A program made the position numbers and the translations under genes. Positions 17,101 to 25,452 of a DNA stretch of 58,603 nucleotides are shown here, one piece after another. The notes below the pieces were generated by a model, which was given only the letters and a program-made list of their open reading frames with translations, was not told the DNA's origin and did not search any database. Source of the stretch: CALFCX01 sp041650595 (GTDB lineage: Bacteria > Margulisbacteria > WOR-1 > JAKLHX01); the NCBI GenBank assembly GCA_041650595.1, contig JBAZKW010000014.1:1-58603 (forward strand). Direction: 5' to 3'. Numbering within the stretch: the first letter of the stretch is position 1; the number at the start of each line of letters is the position of its first letter.

Positions 17101-18823
17101 CCTGCCGGTATCCCTTATCCTTATCCATAAACTGGATCTCGATTACATTGGGGATTTCTTTCAGCGTTTTCCAGCTCTGGACGAAACTATCCTTGATGAT
17201 ATTGCCCATGCTGAATAACTGGGTAGGATTGGCCTGTTTATCTATCTTGAATGATATCCCGCCTGCGCTATACACCGGCATGGCGTTGAAAGTAGCGCAT
17301 AACTGGATCAAGACATCCAGCGCCTTGGTGTTGGAATCGATTACCACATCCATCCTGAATCTTTTCTCGAAACCGCCGTCTCCGTCGCCAATCTTTTCCT
17401 CGCAATACCTCGACATCTCCAAAAGAGAAACAGCGTCCAAATTCCCAATGGCTATAAACTCTCCTAAACCGTAACGGTTATTGGTAACAAAATCTCTCAG
17501 GCACCATACGGGATTGGCCGAATATTTCTCGACATAGGTCGAGCCGTCCCATGATAAAAGCGTATCGTCGGACAACAACCTGTAATCCGAACCATCCCAA
17601 TAATAATCTTCCCAGTCAACCGGAGTTGCTCCGTTTAAGATGTTAGGAATGAGGACTTTTTTTCCTTTAACGATAGTCGTAATATTAGGCATGCCGCCGG
17701 AGAGCTGCTCGGTAGCCAAAAGCTTCAACCCAAGCAAAGCGGTGTTGGGATAATTAAGGCTGTCGGTTTTTAATTCATCGGTCTGATACCAGGTCAAATC
17801 TCCCTGCTTTAAAGGATCAAGAGAACTGTCATCGGACGTCCTCGTTACCCTGATATCGTACTTGCCGGGGGTAAGCCCTGTTCTCCTGAAAGTCCTTCTG
17901 ACGGCAGAACGTGAATTGTCGGAAATTCCGGTCTCGCCCAAATCAATCCATGTGCCTGAAGTATGCAGTTTGTATTCTACTTTATAAATTACGCTCCAGC
18001 TGCTTATCCCGCCGCTGGAACTCTGTTGATACAGGCCGTTATTCAGCCTTAAAAGAATCTCGAACCCTTCGACATCCGAATCGACCGTCTCGTAAACATA
18101 GGGATCGTCTTTCAAAAGATTCACGTTGACCGAATGAAGATTATGCAGGTCCTCGAAATCCTCGATCAACGCCTGGTCATTGGTGCCGTAGCGTTTGACT
18201 ACGTCGACTCCGTCAAAATTGTCGATTGAATTATCATTGATATAGATATCACCGATCGCCTCGATTTCACCTTCGCATAAGGCCAGGAGCACATTCAGAT
18301 AATGTTTGTCCCCGTCATCCCGGATGAACTGGTTGATGATATTGCCGCCGATTTTATGCTCGCCGTAAACCACCGCAACCGGTACGCCGACTTCCTGTAT
18401 GGTCTGGACGCCGTCCCATCCGTATGTAGGCGAACCTTCGTCCAATCCGACGGATCCCAAATTGAAATCAGCCATCTTCGGCTGGTTCATGTATTGGTAA
18501 ATCGAATATCCCAAAGACAATACGAAGAAAGCGAAGATAAATGGATGGGCTATCGCATACGCCGCTACGGCTGAAACAATCCAGGAAACAACAGCTATTA
18601 CCGGCGCCTTTACCTCAGGGATAACGGTTATCTCATCTCCCTGCTCAACCCGGACATCGAGTTCCTTAATCTTTTTGCCGGTAACGATAACCCGTTTATC
18701 TTTATAATCAAACCCAGACTTATCCAGCAGACTGCGGACAGTTTCGCTTCGTGAGTAATCGAACTCTTTGATTTCTGCCTGGTCTAACTTAAAAGGATTT
18801 TCGATATTGCGTATAGTTACCAT
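14111..18823 (-). CDS. tail tip attachment protein J-like, with fused beta-grasp N-terminus
   Basis: The 1570-residue protein is the largest in the phage. Residues 1-75 look like a small beta-grasp domain like that of lambda gpI, followed by a hydrophobic segment (residues about 72-110) and a TipJ-like region (GSPTYGWDGVQTIQEVGVPV). Middle portions hold fibronectin III-like modules. The C-terminal part has two SGMNDGDYWIDTDD-like repeats, a glycine run, and at residues about 1474-1514 several HxH motifs (HQH, HSH). It is predicted to bind the host at the tail tip. The start overlaps the K-like gene end by 7 bases. Confidence 0.85.
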   Translation of the reverse strand: MVTIRNIENPFKLDQAEIKEFDYSRSETVRSLLDKSGFDYKDKRVIVTGKKIKELDVRVEQGDEITVIPEVKAPVIAVVSWIVSAVAAYAIAHPFIFAFFVLSLGYSIYQYMNQPKMADFNLGSVGLDEGSPTYGWDGVQTIQEVGVPVAVVYGEHKIGGNIINQFIRDDGDKHYLNVLLALCEGEIEAIGDIYINDNSIDNFDGVDVVKRYGTNDQALIEDFEDLHNLHSVNVNLLKDDPYVYETVDSDVEGFEILLRLNNGLYQQSSSGGISSWSVIYKVEYKLHTSGTWIDLGETGISDNSRSAVRRTFRRTGLTPGKYDIRVTRTSDDSSLDPLKQGDLTWYQTDELKTDSLNYPNTALLGLKLLATEQLSGGMPNITTIVKGKKVLIPNILNGATPVDWEDYYWDGSDYRLLSDDTLLSWDGSTYVEKYSANPVWCLRDFVTNNRYGLGEFIAIGNLDAVSLLEMSRYCEEKIGDGDGGFEKRFRMDVVIDSNTKALDVLIQLCATFNAMPVYSAGGISFKIDKQANPTQLFSMGNIIKDSFVQSWKTLKEIPNVIEIQFMDKDKGYRQETIAYIDEDALAAGDPMRKSQVRLFTTRASYAIRAGRYALKVAKYINRSVSFKAGIDAVACQAGDIISVSHDVPQWGFSGRVQAGSTTTLVKLDRTMDIEDGKSYKIQVRFSDDTIEERSITSPAGSYTEVECTAFSTAPQGFDVYAIGETNKVKKDFRIVSIQREGKDEVQISALEYNENVYDDSDVIIPDNNYSSLDFTIPYVSNVVLTERVVTLADGTIENAIDVCFELPDLGASELMNRFKGVNVYYSDNDGVNWYYVGYTEGSSMSIIGNIEVGSTYKVCVTSVSYDGQETAKPDSPFAEITITGKTDLPNDVSNFAYTFLNEIVFTWDKCPNVDLAGYEIRTEDANWGVQSASLIYRGSANTFTVVTPSSRNPGTYYIKAYNTSGGYSETAQSVTPTNAAPSTPTIAATQWFGFAKIEWSDVSDEDLKYYEVYKSPTNVWGGEEVLEVKVPGTAAIVQGNAPVDAKADAADATSITDADIAGYGTDYFVGDVIVQTSGTYKGQEAIVTAYNNSTGQVTVASWPSGTPDIDDEFAIKDRAYYKVRAVDTYGPGSFSSAVTINFTPLSEAEIGDAIISARKLIAGEIITLSAQIKDLIVTNAKILDLDGSKITAESITLSKLAGDAIPAKTYYQDDEPTSGMNDGDYWIDTDDNNKLYIYQVDTWEVVSESGGGGGITVFRQDAIPTALTTGDLWIDTDDGDKMYRATNPGDDEIIAGEWELIDVATATGWAHGSDITKIDGGKIYTDSITADKISVNQLDALAVNTGSLTVDEYIQSSDYVEGVSGFKLTNNDGLKIWTGEVNVQALTGIITQIKEATISNQSIASTTFADLLTLNLTTEASNLLIIFSAGDTYGSTDGCLVEFRIQVDGVTKTGAIYGIDDIQATGVGGGANPETDNAGDHQHNINAGCEYSPDCDSEGDHSHGFSLDDHSHEIETFNWRVPPALQKFVAVSATSHTVKVQWRRTGYGTAYIGSTYGAQLTVVEFRKSGT

Positions 18824-19296
18824 GCTTTATTCCTCAACCTATAAAAGCCTTCGATTCTTTTCTTCCAGGACTCATCATCCAGCCTCGATACGATCACCCC
18901 GGTCCGGCAACAATGGATAAACTTCCTGTTTTTAAAAATAACTCCGGCATGATTTGCCACTCCCCGGGAGTTCAAAAACAAGACCCCGTCCAATACATCG
19001 GGGATCTCGACCTTGTCCCAGTCATTAACGTAATTCTCCTTGAAATAATCTCTGTTACGAAGTCCCCATGCCCGGCCGTATTCTAAGTCCTCGATATCAA
19101 ACAGCCTGAAACCAAGATCCGCATATACAAGCTTTAAGAACCCCCAGCAGTCCAGGCCGTCCATCTCCCGGCCCCGGTGCTTGTAAGGAATACCCAGATA
19201 CTTATCGATGATCAGCTTCTCTACATGATGTATATCCGTCCTGTCGGCACCGAAGGGAAAGCTCCGAACCTGGCGTAATTTCCTATCTCCTTGCAT
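18817..19296 (-). CDS. NlpC/P60-family tail assembly protein (gpK-like)
   Basis: The reading frame contains the NlpC/P60 motif GLDCWGFLKLVYADLG with the catalytic Cys, then GVANHAGVIF (His) and FIHCCRTG. Phage gpK-like proteins of this type have a tail-tip peptidase fold and may cut cell-wall peptides during injection. The start is uncertain: the frame is open to 19371, the first ATG with support is 19296, and the first 75 bases overlap the L-like gene. Starts after 19230 would need a rare codon. Confidence 0.75.
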   Translation of the reverse strand: MQGDRKLRQVRSFPFGADRTDIHHVEKLIIDKYLGIPYKHRGREMDGLDCWGFLKLVYADLGFRLFDIEDLEYGRAWGLRNRDYFKENYVNDWDKVEIPDVLDGVLFLNSRGVANHAGVIFKNRKFIHCCRTGVIVSRLDDESWKKRIEGFYRLRNKAW

Positions 19297-19832
19297 CTTT
19301 GCTGTGTCTTGTTGCACGACGTTTCTCCTCCCGAATATCCGCACTCCGCGGATTTGAATTTCCAGGCGCAATAGTTTCTGGTATATCTTCTCGACGGAAG
19401 ATCCACCCCCAACACGTCGAACTTGCCGGTTAAGGTAAACTCGACATTATTCTGGTCTGCCACGTAGTTGTCGACATAGAAAACATCATCTATGTATGCG
19501 TCCGGATCGGATAACTGGTTTGCCCAGACCATCCTGATGATAACTTTCTTGCCCCTGAAATCATACTGCTCAAGATATGACTGGATGAGCCTCGATACGT
19601 TGGCCAGCCTGACTTTGACCTGATCAATCTGCCCCTGGTTATTTTCGCCTATGAATTCATGGGCTATGGGAAACTTCGAATAAAAAACCGAATTGTAAGT
19701 GATATCCGTATCGTACCCGGCAAGATGAAGGTCGCTGGAGCCGTCGTAATCTTCTATCGTGTATAAAAAAATCGGATGGTTTTCCTGTTTGGCTTTTTCC
19801 GCCTTGAATGTCGAATCTATGTTCCTCGGCAT
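19221..19832 (-). CDS. minor tail protein L-like with four Cys near its end
   Basis: The 203-residue protein begins MPRNIDSTFKAEKAKQENHP and fits the DUF2163/gpL-type minor tail family. The C-terminal part has Cys at about residues 155, 164, 173 and 180 (CAWKFKSAEC, CGYSGGETSC, QRC), as in lambda gpL, where Cys residues bind an iron-sulphur cluster. The K-like gene overlaps its end. Confidence 0.75.
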   Translation of the reverse strand: MPRNIDSTFKAEKAKQENHPIFLYTIEDYDGSSDLHLAGYDTDITYNSVFYSKFPIAHEFIGENNQGQIDQVKVRLANVSRLIQSYLEQYDFRGKKVIIRMVWANQLSDPDAYIDDVFYVDNYVADQNNVEFTLTGKFDVLGVDLPSRRYTRNYCAWKFKSAECGYSGGETSCNKTQQRCKEIGNYARFGAFPSVPTGRIYIM

Positions 19833-20170
19833 TATTTCACCTCTATAAAATCTAATTCAAAGTCATAAACCTGATAGGCCTTCAAAGAGAACTTGAAACT
19901 GTCCTCGATAAACCTGACCGTGTATTCCACCGAATCATTGGGATTAGTCCATGTGAATGAGGCAAGCGCCCCATACTTACCCATAAAGAAATCCCTGATA
20001 TTTTCCATCTCGGTCTTTGTCCTGTGTTGAAACCTCAACGTCCATTTCCGCAAAGGGTTCGCCCATTTGCGCCTGCGCTGTTCTGCACCGTTCTCGAACT
20101 CGGAAATAAGCGTCTTATACTGAACCGTTTCATCTATCGTAAAATCCGGCGTATAATTAAAATCACTCAT
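19832..20170 (-). CDS. minor tail protein M-like
   Basis: The 112-residue protein, starting MSDFNYTPDFTIDETVQY, has an FQHRTKTEMENIRDFF segment and a beta-rich end. Its position between tape measure and L-like genes and its size fit the gpM-type minor tail protein. The start overlaps the tape-measure stop by 4 bases and its stop abuts the L-like gene start. Assignment is mainly by position. Confidence 0.65.
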   Translation of the reverse strand: MSDFNYTPDFTIDETVQYKTLISEFENGAEQRRRKWANPLRKWTLRFQHRTKTEMENIRDFFMGKYGALASFTWTNPNDSVEYTVRFIEDSFKFSLKAYQVYDFELDFIEVK

Positions 20171-21825
20171 GTATAACTCCTGATAACAGAACGAATCTTT
20201 CCGTTATTGTAAATGTCGTCGGCAATGGCATTCGATAAAGCCTTTCTGTTTCTCCATACGTCCTGAGCGTCCCAGGCCTGGATTACCTGGTTGATATTTA
20301 TAGTCACACCGCCCGTCCCGATTCCTTCGCCACTGTTGAGGCTCTTTAAATTATCCGATCCGCCCAAAGCCCTCATGCCTTGTCTCGATAATATCCCTTC
20401 TCCGGTTTGAGCGATGATCGGCACTTCATCCGGAGCAAGCCCGCTGTGCGCCCTTATAAATCCGCCACGATGTTTTATGACCAATCCGCCCTGATGAAAT
20501 AAGCTTCCCACCGGTACCCCGAAGATCGTGCCGCTGGCTCCGGCCATGGCGGTAAAGAGTTTGATCAAAAGCAACTTGGCCAGAATGTTCGATATCATCT
20601 GCAGGACAGCTCTTCCGAAATCGGCAAATATCTCCCGCATGTTCCTCAGCTCGCCGGTGAACGCCTTGAAGAAAAATTCGGAAAAGGCATTCTGCATGTT
20701 GCGCGCCGATTGCTTGGCAAATTCCTCCATGGCATTGAACTGTTTGGCTGCTTCTTTGGCGCTCTCAGTTACCTCCTCGGTAACATTCTTCAAAACTTTG
20801 GCCGTATTTTCTCCGGTCTCTTTTACCTTGGCAAAAACAAGGTCATACTGCTCCATGGCAACCTTGGCGCTCTCTATCGATGCCATCTCGAATGCTTTCC
20901 GGTTGGTTTCCATATCGGAAGATAATTTCTTGACACTTGCTCCGGCCTGCCTGTATGCCTCTCCGACTTTCCCGGGCAGTTTGCCCAGCAGTTCATATAA
21001 CTTTATCAGCGGCACCAGCATCTTTTGGAACACCGTGGTCGCCACCTCAAGAAGCGTAAAGAAGCCAGATACGAGCTGATTCATGAAGCCTTGGATAAAA
21101 CCAAGAACATGCCATAGAGCCTGGCCTGTCTTTACCGCAAAGTCTTCCCACGCCGCTTTGAGTTTCTGCATCTTTTCCAGATTCGTCATCGTGGAAGTAT
21201 CTATCTGCTTGAGGATCCTGTCGCCTGCTTCAAGCGTAGCATTAAGAAAAGCCTGCTTTCTTTCCGCCTCGGTTAATTCTTTGGCTGATTTGCCGATTGA
21301 CTTGGCGTATTTATCGTATGCATCCCCGGCGTTTACGATAATTCCCAGGTTGTCCAGGATCATCTTCGACTGCCTGCCCACACCGATAGCGATACTCTCA
21401 AACATAAAGCCCACGTCTTTGCCGAAGGCCCGGGCTGACGCGCGCGATATCTCCATCATCTTGGCCAGCTTGGTCGGATCAATGCCCAGGATCATTGCCT
21501 GTGAGGCTTTCTCCATGATTTGCGCTGTGGACATGGTTTCTCCGGACATCCTGCGCAAATCTTTTATAATCTGTTCGGCACTTGCGCCGAGAGATGATGC
21601 AAGATTTTCAAAAGCCTGCTTCTGCTGTTCCACCTTGGCGCCAAGCTCCATCAGCTCCCATGCCTTACGAAGCGCCATAATGCCTGCGGTAATAGCCGCT
21701 GTAATCGCAAGCCAGTTTTTCTTCCAGGAGTTGGCGAACCTCTGCAGGCTGCCGCGCACCCCTTCAAGGCGTTTCGTGGCCTCGTCGCGAAGCCTCAAGA
21801 TTATGGATAACTCTTTATTCGTCAT
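20167..21825 (-). CDS. tape measure protein (short)
   Basis: The 552-residue protein has a helical N-terminus (MTNKELSIILRLRDEATK), repeated helical coiled regions, two strongly hydrophobic segments (about residues 245-280 and 410-445) and a glycine-rich late segment (FHQGGLVIKHRGGF). This is the plan of tape measure proteins, which set tail length. It follows the G/GT genes with a 4-base overlap and precedes the M-like gene. At 552 residues it is short, so the tail would be about 80 nm or less; that length rule is a rough inference. Confidence 0.85.
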   Translation of the reverse strand: MTNKELSIILRLRDEATKRLEGVRGSLQRFANSWKKNWLAITAAITAGIMALRKAWELMELGAKVEQQKQAFENLASSLGASAEQIIKDLRRMSGETMSTAQIMEKASQAMILGIDPTKLAKMMEISRASARAFGKDVGFMFESIAIGVGRQSKMILDNLGIIVNAGDAYDKYAKSIGKSAKELTEAERKQAFLNATLEAGDRILKQIDTSTMTNLEKMQKLKAAWEDFAVKTGQALWHVLGFIQGFMNQLVSGFFTLLEVATTVFQKMLVPLIKLYELLGKLPGKVGEAYRQAGASVKKLSSDMETNRKAFEMASIESAKVAMEQYDLVFAKVKETGENTAKVLKNVTEEVTESAKEAAKQFNAMEEFAKQSARNMQNAFSEFFFKAFTGELRNMREIFADFGRAVLQMISNILAKLLLIKLFTAMAGASGTIFGVPVGSLFHQGGLVIKHRGGFIRAHSGLAPDEVPIIAQTGEGILSRQGMRALGGSDNLKSLNSGEGIGTGGVTININQVIQAWDAQDVWRNRKALSNAIADDIYNNGKIRSVIRSYT

Positions 21826-22145
21826 CGCTTAAACTTATTCCTTTTCTTTATCTTTTCCGATTCGATTGCCTGCAATTCCTTTTCGATGACCTCGAAGGCA
21901 TCGAGCATCTTTGCCGACTGCTCGAGCCAGGATCCCGGGTTCGGCAGATATCCCAGCCGGTAAAAATTAAATGCCCTGATAAAATTCGCCGACTGCCGCG
22001 TGACGATTCTAAAAGGGCATCCTTTATACTGCTCGCCGTTCAACTCCCAGGTCTCTTGTCCCGGTATTTCAAACTCACATATTATCTTCTTCCCGGATAA
22101 GCAGCTTCGGCAGTTCACCGCGAATTCGCCCAAATGAACCGCCAC
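21822..22145 (-). CDS. gpT-like extension of the tail assembly chaperone (frameshift product)
   Basis: The 107-codon frame (first possible start GTG at 22145) lies in the -1 frame relative to the G-like gene and begins directly after its stop, so it is best read as the T part of a G-T fusion made by frameshifting at the A-AAA-AAC site. It contains a four-Cys region (NCRSCLSGKKIIC, then GCPF), possibly a small metal site, and a helical end. It ends just before the tape measure start. Confidence 0.75.
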   Translation of the reverse strand: MAVHLGEFAVNCRSCLSGKKIICEFEIPGQETWELNGEQYKGCPFRIVTRQSANFIRAFNFYRLGYLPNPGSWLEQSAKMLDAFEVIEKELQAIESEKIKKRNKFKR

Positions 22146-22147
22146 TA

Positions 22148-22573
22148 TCAGTTTTTTCTTTCTTCCTCCGACAGCTTGGACTCATCCAGTATCACCTCGG
22201 CAAGTTCCTGTCTCAACTCGCTGGGAAACATTGCTATGATCCTGTCCGGAACCACATCCCGCATTTTCCCGGCACAACGGATAGTTTCGCATTTAAACTC
22301 AACCGGTGTTTTGGTCTGAGGATCCAGAAAGTTTTCTAATCCCTTAAGCCCGTACTTGATAGCCATAAGCTGACGCTTATTGTAATTAATCTTTATGTCC
22401 GCCGGGTCTTTGGGATTGGTAGAACTCAATTTGAAACTCGAGCTTTCATCGTCAAGCTCGGCCCTCAACGCCGGATCCAGATATCCCAAATGGAATACCG
22501 TAGGGTTTCCCTTGTCCGGATCGAGCTTGGATACGTATTTCCTGGTAGCGGTTACGTCGATTCCTGTAAGCAT
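22148..22573 (-). CDS. gpG-like tail assembly chaperone
   Basis: The 141-residue protein begins MLTGIDVTATRKYVSKLD and has the acidic, helical character of gpG-type tail assembly chaperones, which bind the tape measure during tail building. Its last codons contain an AAAAAAC heptamer next to the TGA stop. It lies between the tube and tape measure genes, as in lambda. Confidence 0.8.
   Translation of the reverse strand: MLTGIDVTATRKYVSKLDPDKGNPTVFHLGYLDPALRAELDDESSSFKLSSTNPKDPADIKINYNKRQLMAIKYGLKGLENFLDPQTKTPVEFKCETIRCAGKMRDVVPDRIIAMFPSELRQELAEVILDESKLSEEERKN
22151..22157 (-). promoter_or_regulatory. programmed -1 ribosomal frameshift site (A-AAA-AAC)
   Basis: Reading in the G frame the codons are AGA, AAA, AAC, TGA. 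The heptamer A-AAA-AAC is a classic slippery sequence and the stop follows at once. Slipping back one base joins the frame to the T-like region with no intervening stop, giving a fusion of about 250 residues. Confidence 0.85.
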
Positions 22574-22601
22574 AAAAACCTCCCCTGTTTAATATTTTTC
22601 A

Positions 22602-23753
22602 TTACAATAAAAGTATGCAAATCTCATCGTCTCCCGGCTCCATCGATCCCGTGACATCGAATGACGTCTGGGCAAGCTGTATGCCGTCACGGTCGGCGTC
22701 ATCCACTTTGTTATAGATAATGCTTGGGGCATAAATTCTGATTTTATTGCCGTCCACTGAGCCGTAGGCCATGTCAAGGACCATGGGCGTATTGCTGAAC
22801 CACTTGTCGTAAAAATCATGTGTTGCCACCAATACCATCTCGGGATTAAACGAGCCTTGTGTATCACGTTCGGTAACCATGAATGACAGGATGCCTTTCT
22901 CGTCGTCGATCTTGTCTTTCGCGGCCAGTGTGTTGGCAATATCAATATCCAGCTCGCCGACGTTCAGCGAAACGCCGTCGCAGGACATCACCGCATTCAA
23001 AAGAACCGGCGGAACCACATCGTCGTAACTAATCCCCGTGAGTAACGGTAAATCAGATACGCCCGCTTCGACTCCCTTAAAACCGAAATCCACTGTTGCC
23101 GGTTCGCCTATCTTGAAATTGAACTTTGCCGTTCCCCGGCATCCTTTAAGAAGTTTCCTTATGCCGTCTTCGTATAACCCCATGGTCAACGAAGGAACCG
23201 AACTCGAGACAGGCTTTATCTCATGTCCGGCATCAGACGGCACTGAGCCTGTGGTCGCGGTTGCCCCGGAAGTTTCTCCTGTAAGCACTTCACCGGTCTC
23301 GAATGTGCCGGTTATCTCGACAAAGTAAAGTGTAGTCGTACCGTCAGCGGTTTCAATTACGACCCTGCCCGTTGCAAGAGATGTCCCGCCCGTAATTGTC
23401 TCCCCGTGCTGAAACGGCCCTGAAGTGACAGCGCCTATGGTAATCTTCTGCAGGTCGTTAATCTCAAAGCCGCATGCCTTGATCAGCTTTGCCCATTCCG
23501 GTTCTTCCGTCAGCGAACCTGATCCTTTCAGTTCAATACTGAAATCAAGGCCTGCCGACCGCTTGCCGGTCAGCTTGCCCATCTTGGTAAGCGAGGAACG
23601 CACAGGATTCCTCTGGTACATCTGCGGATCATAATTTGCCTTGGGCGTGAAATTTACCAACAGCCCCGCATCCGCGGCCGCCAAAGATTCGGCTGTGCCT
23701 TCGATGCTTTCGATCTTGGCCGCTAACTGCCTTTTACGTATTAACATTGACAT
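22602..23753 (-). CDS. major tail tube protein
   Basis: The 383-residue protein starts MSMLIRKRQLAAKIESIEGT and has beta-rich regions throughout (for example FSIELKGSG and GPFQHGETITGG). It sits between the tail terminator-like gene and the G-like chaperone, the usual place of the lambda gpV-type tube protein, and its size fits a tube protein with an extra C-terminal immunoglobulin-like domain. The call is positional plus beta content. Confidence 0.75.
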   Translation of the reverse strand: MSMLIRKRQLAAKIESIEGTAESLAAADAGLLVNFTPKANYDPQMYQRNPVRSSLTKMGKLTGKRSAGLDFSIELKGSGSLTEEPEWAKLIKACGFEINDLQKITIGAVTSGPFQHGETITGGTSLATGRVVIETADGTTTLYFVEITGTFETGEVLTGETSGATATTGSVPSDAGHEIKPVSSSVPSLTMGLYEDGIRKLLKGCRGTAKFNFKIGEPATVDFGFKGVEAGVSDLPLLTGISYDDVVPPVLLNAVMSCDGVSLNVGELDIDIANTLAAKDKIDDEKGILSFMVTERDTQGSFNPEMVLVATHDFYDKWFSNTPMVLDMAYGSVDGNKIRIYAPSIIYNKVDDADRDGIQLAQTSFDVTGSMEPGDDEICILLL

Positions 23754-23768
23754 AATTCATCCCTCCTT

Positions 23769-24236
23769 TTAATTCTTTGCGGTTGGGTCCGACCTTAAAT
23801 GGCGATACCGTATGCCCAGCTCCATTATTATTCCCGCGTAGGGCTGACCTTCCGTAGTCTCGAACGGCGTCGTCCCCAAAACGTCCGTATCTATTGCCTC
23901 GCCGCCGCGGGTATGGTCCTGTAAAATCGCTTTTTTGATATCACCCTGCAATCTATTTAAATAGGTGTCCGTAACTATCGCATCACCTTCGTCGTTTACG
24001 AAGAATACATCGAGATAAACCGTCAGGTAACATTCCTCGAACGGATTGGGCTGTCCTTTTTCTTCTTCATCTCCCGGGCTTATCACGACAGCGGGAAGAT
24101 CGACCAGCCTGTTGCCGTGCATCGACCATCGCTGGACAGTGTCGGCAGTAAAATCGAAATTATAGCCGCCCGCAACCGTTATGCCCTCGAGCGTGGTTTT
24201 GATATTCGCCATTATTCTTTCTCTAACGGTTTCCAT
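23769..24236 (-). CDS. tail terminator protein (gpU-like)
   Basis: The 155-residue protein (METVRERIMANIKTTLEGI start) has the size, mixed alpha-beta content and position of a gpU/tail-terminator protein between head-tail joining genes and the tube gene. Such proteins cap the tube at the head end. No diagnostic motif is seen. Confidence 0.65.
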   Translation of the reverse strand: METVRERIMANIKTTLEGITVAGGYNFDFTADTVQRWSMHGNRLVDLPAVVISPGDEEEKGQPNPFEECYLTVYLDVFFVNDEGDAIVTDTYLNRLQGDIKKAILQDHTRGGEAIDTDVLGTTPFETTEGQPYAGIIMELGIRYRHLRSDPTAKN

Positions 24237-24238
24237 AA

Positions 24239-24844
24239 TCAGATTTTCCTTAAGGCTTTATCCACCGATTTATTGAGGATATCGATCCTGTAATTTTCCA
24301 GACTGTCCCATAACCTGTAAAATCCCAACCGCGGCTTCAGCCTCACTGATCTCTTTAATACGTACAAAGGCAATAGTTTCTCGGCCCGCTTTTTTACTCT
24401 TACAAGAAAAGTCTGTCCTTTGAATCTCATCGGCTCTACATTTTTCAGTTCCCGGGGCTTTTTATACCTCGCCCGCAACTTTCCTTTTGGAGTAAACATC
24501 TGGCTTCTTGCAGACAAAGGAACCGCCATCCGGCCGCCGCTTGGATCACTAACCACGCCTCCCGTCTCATGAAGCTTGGCAATCTTCGACTCCGAATAAA
24601 CCTGCATGCCCATGCTTTCAATCGTCGGGGATACAAGCGATACTCTTTTGAATGTGCCGAAAAGCCCGTATCCTGATGCGCCACGCACTCCCGGCGGACC
24701 CTGAAGCCTCTGTTGCCTGAATCTTTTCAGGAACCCTTTGGTGATACGGTCCATGCCGTCGCCAAGCTCGAACTTCAATACCTTGGGCGCAATCTTTATC
24801 GCCTTATCCAATGCCCTCATGTCGACTTCGGTCATCAATCTCAT
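24239..24844 (-). CDS. gpZ/HK97 gp10-like minor tail or neck protein
   Basis: The 201-residue basic protein (GPPGVRGASGYGLFGTF near residue 50) resembles HK97 gp10-like/minor tail Z proteins that link the head neck to the tail. It lies directly before the tail terminator with a 2-base gap. Family match from size, charge and position. Confidence 0.6.
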   Translation of the reverse strand: MRLMTEVDMRALDKAIKIAPKVLKFELGDGMDRITKGFLKRFRQQRLQGPPGVRGASGYGLFGTFKRVSLVSPTIESMGMQVYSESKIAKLHETGGVVSDPSGGRMAVPLSARSQMFTPKGKLRARYKKPRELKNVEPMRFKGQTFLVRVKKRAEKLLPLYVLKRSVRLKPRLGFYRLWDSLENYRIDILNKSVDKALRKI

Positions 24845-24847
24845 ATC

Positions 24848-25192
24848 TCACCATCCCACGAGTAAATGCCACGCACCTTCGTCTTTATGCAATACCTCGA
24901 TTATGCGCGCCTCTCGGATTGTTCCCTCGACATCGTTCAAGGTTATGCGGTCGTCTTTTTTATCCACGGATGTAACACCTTCCGTCGCATCGTTGGCAAT
25001 ATAAATCTCCACTTGGTTCTGCAAACCTCTGCCTTGATCTTCGCTTCCCGGCTCAAGCCTGCCGCGCACTACAATCGCATTAATTTCTTTTCCTGCTTCT
25101 CCCTCAGGCGTATATGTAATCACCTCCGCGAATTCAGCGGTGTTTAAAAAGCAATTGATGACGTCGAGAGGAAACTGGTCTTTAAGACTCAT
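24848..25192 (-). CDS. head-tail joining protein (gpFII-like)
   Basis: The 114-residue protein begins MSLKDQFPLDVINCFLN and continues beta-rich with GWHLLVGW-like end (AWHLLVGW). Size and place between capsid and minor tail genes fit a gpFII-type head-tail connector, which plugs the portal and attaches the tail. Confidence 0.6.
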   Translation of the reverse strand: MSLKDQFPLDVINCFLNTAEFAEVITYTPEGEAGKEINAIVVRGRLEPGSEDQGRGLQNQVEIYIANDATEGVTSVDKKDDRITLNDVEGTIREARIIEVLHKDEGAWHLLVGW

Positions 25193-25229
25193 GAGTTATT
25201 CCTTTAAAAAAGCAAAGAGGCCCCTTGCT

Positions 25230-25427
25230 TTAAGGAGCCTCCTCGCTATTGTTCCTTGCTTTTACGACTTCAACCTTGACCCGGCCGAACCGGATAGACT
25301 CATCCACGTCATTGGCGGCCAAGTTCTCCGAGCTTACTCCTTCCAAGAGGACATACCCGGGATTCCTGATTATCCCGCCAATGTCTCTTTGCTCAGCCAA
25401 GACTATACGGATAGACTCCTTTCCCAT
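25230..25427 (-). CDS. small phage head protein, unknown
   Basis: A 65-codon gene in the head cluster (MGKESIRIVLAEQRDIGG start), beta-strand rich at the N-terminus. It follows the major capsid gene by 25 bases and lies ahead of the connector gene. The position would suit a small head-completion protein; no family is recognised. Confidence 0.5.
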   Translation of the reverse strand: MGKESIRIVLAEQRDIGGIIRNPGYVLLEGVSSENLAANDVDESIRFGRVKVEVVKARNNSEEAP

Positions 25428-25452
25428 AACCGCTCCTTGTGTAAAAGACCGG

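Noticed and set aside
20528..21079. Rightward ORF opposite the tape measure gene
   Set aside because: Antisense shadow; no ribosome site or family match.
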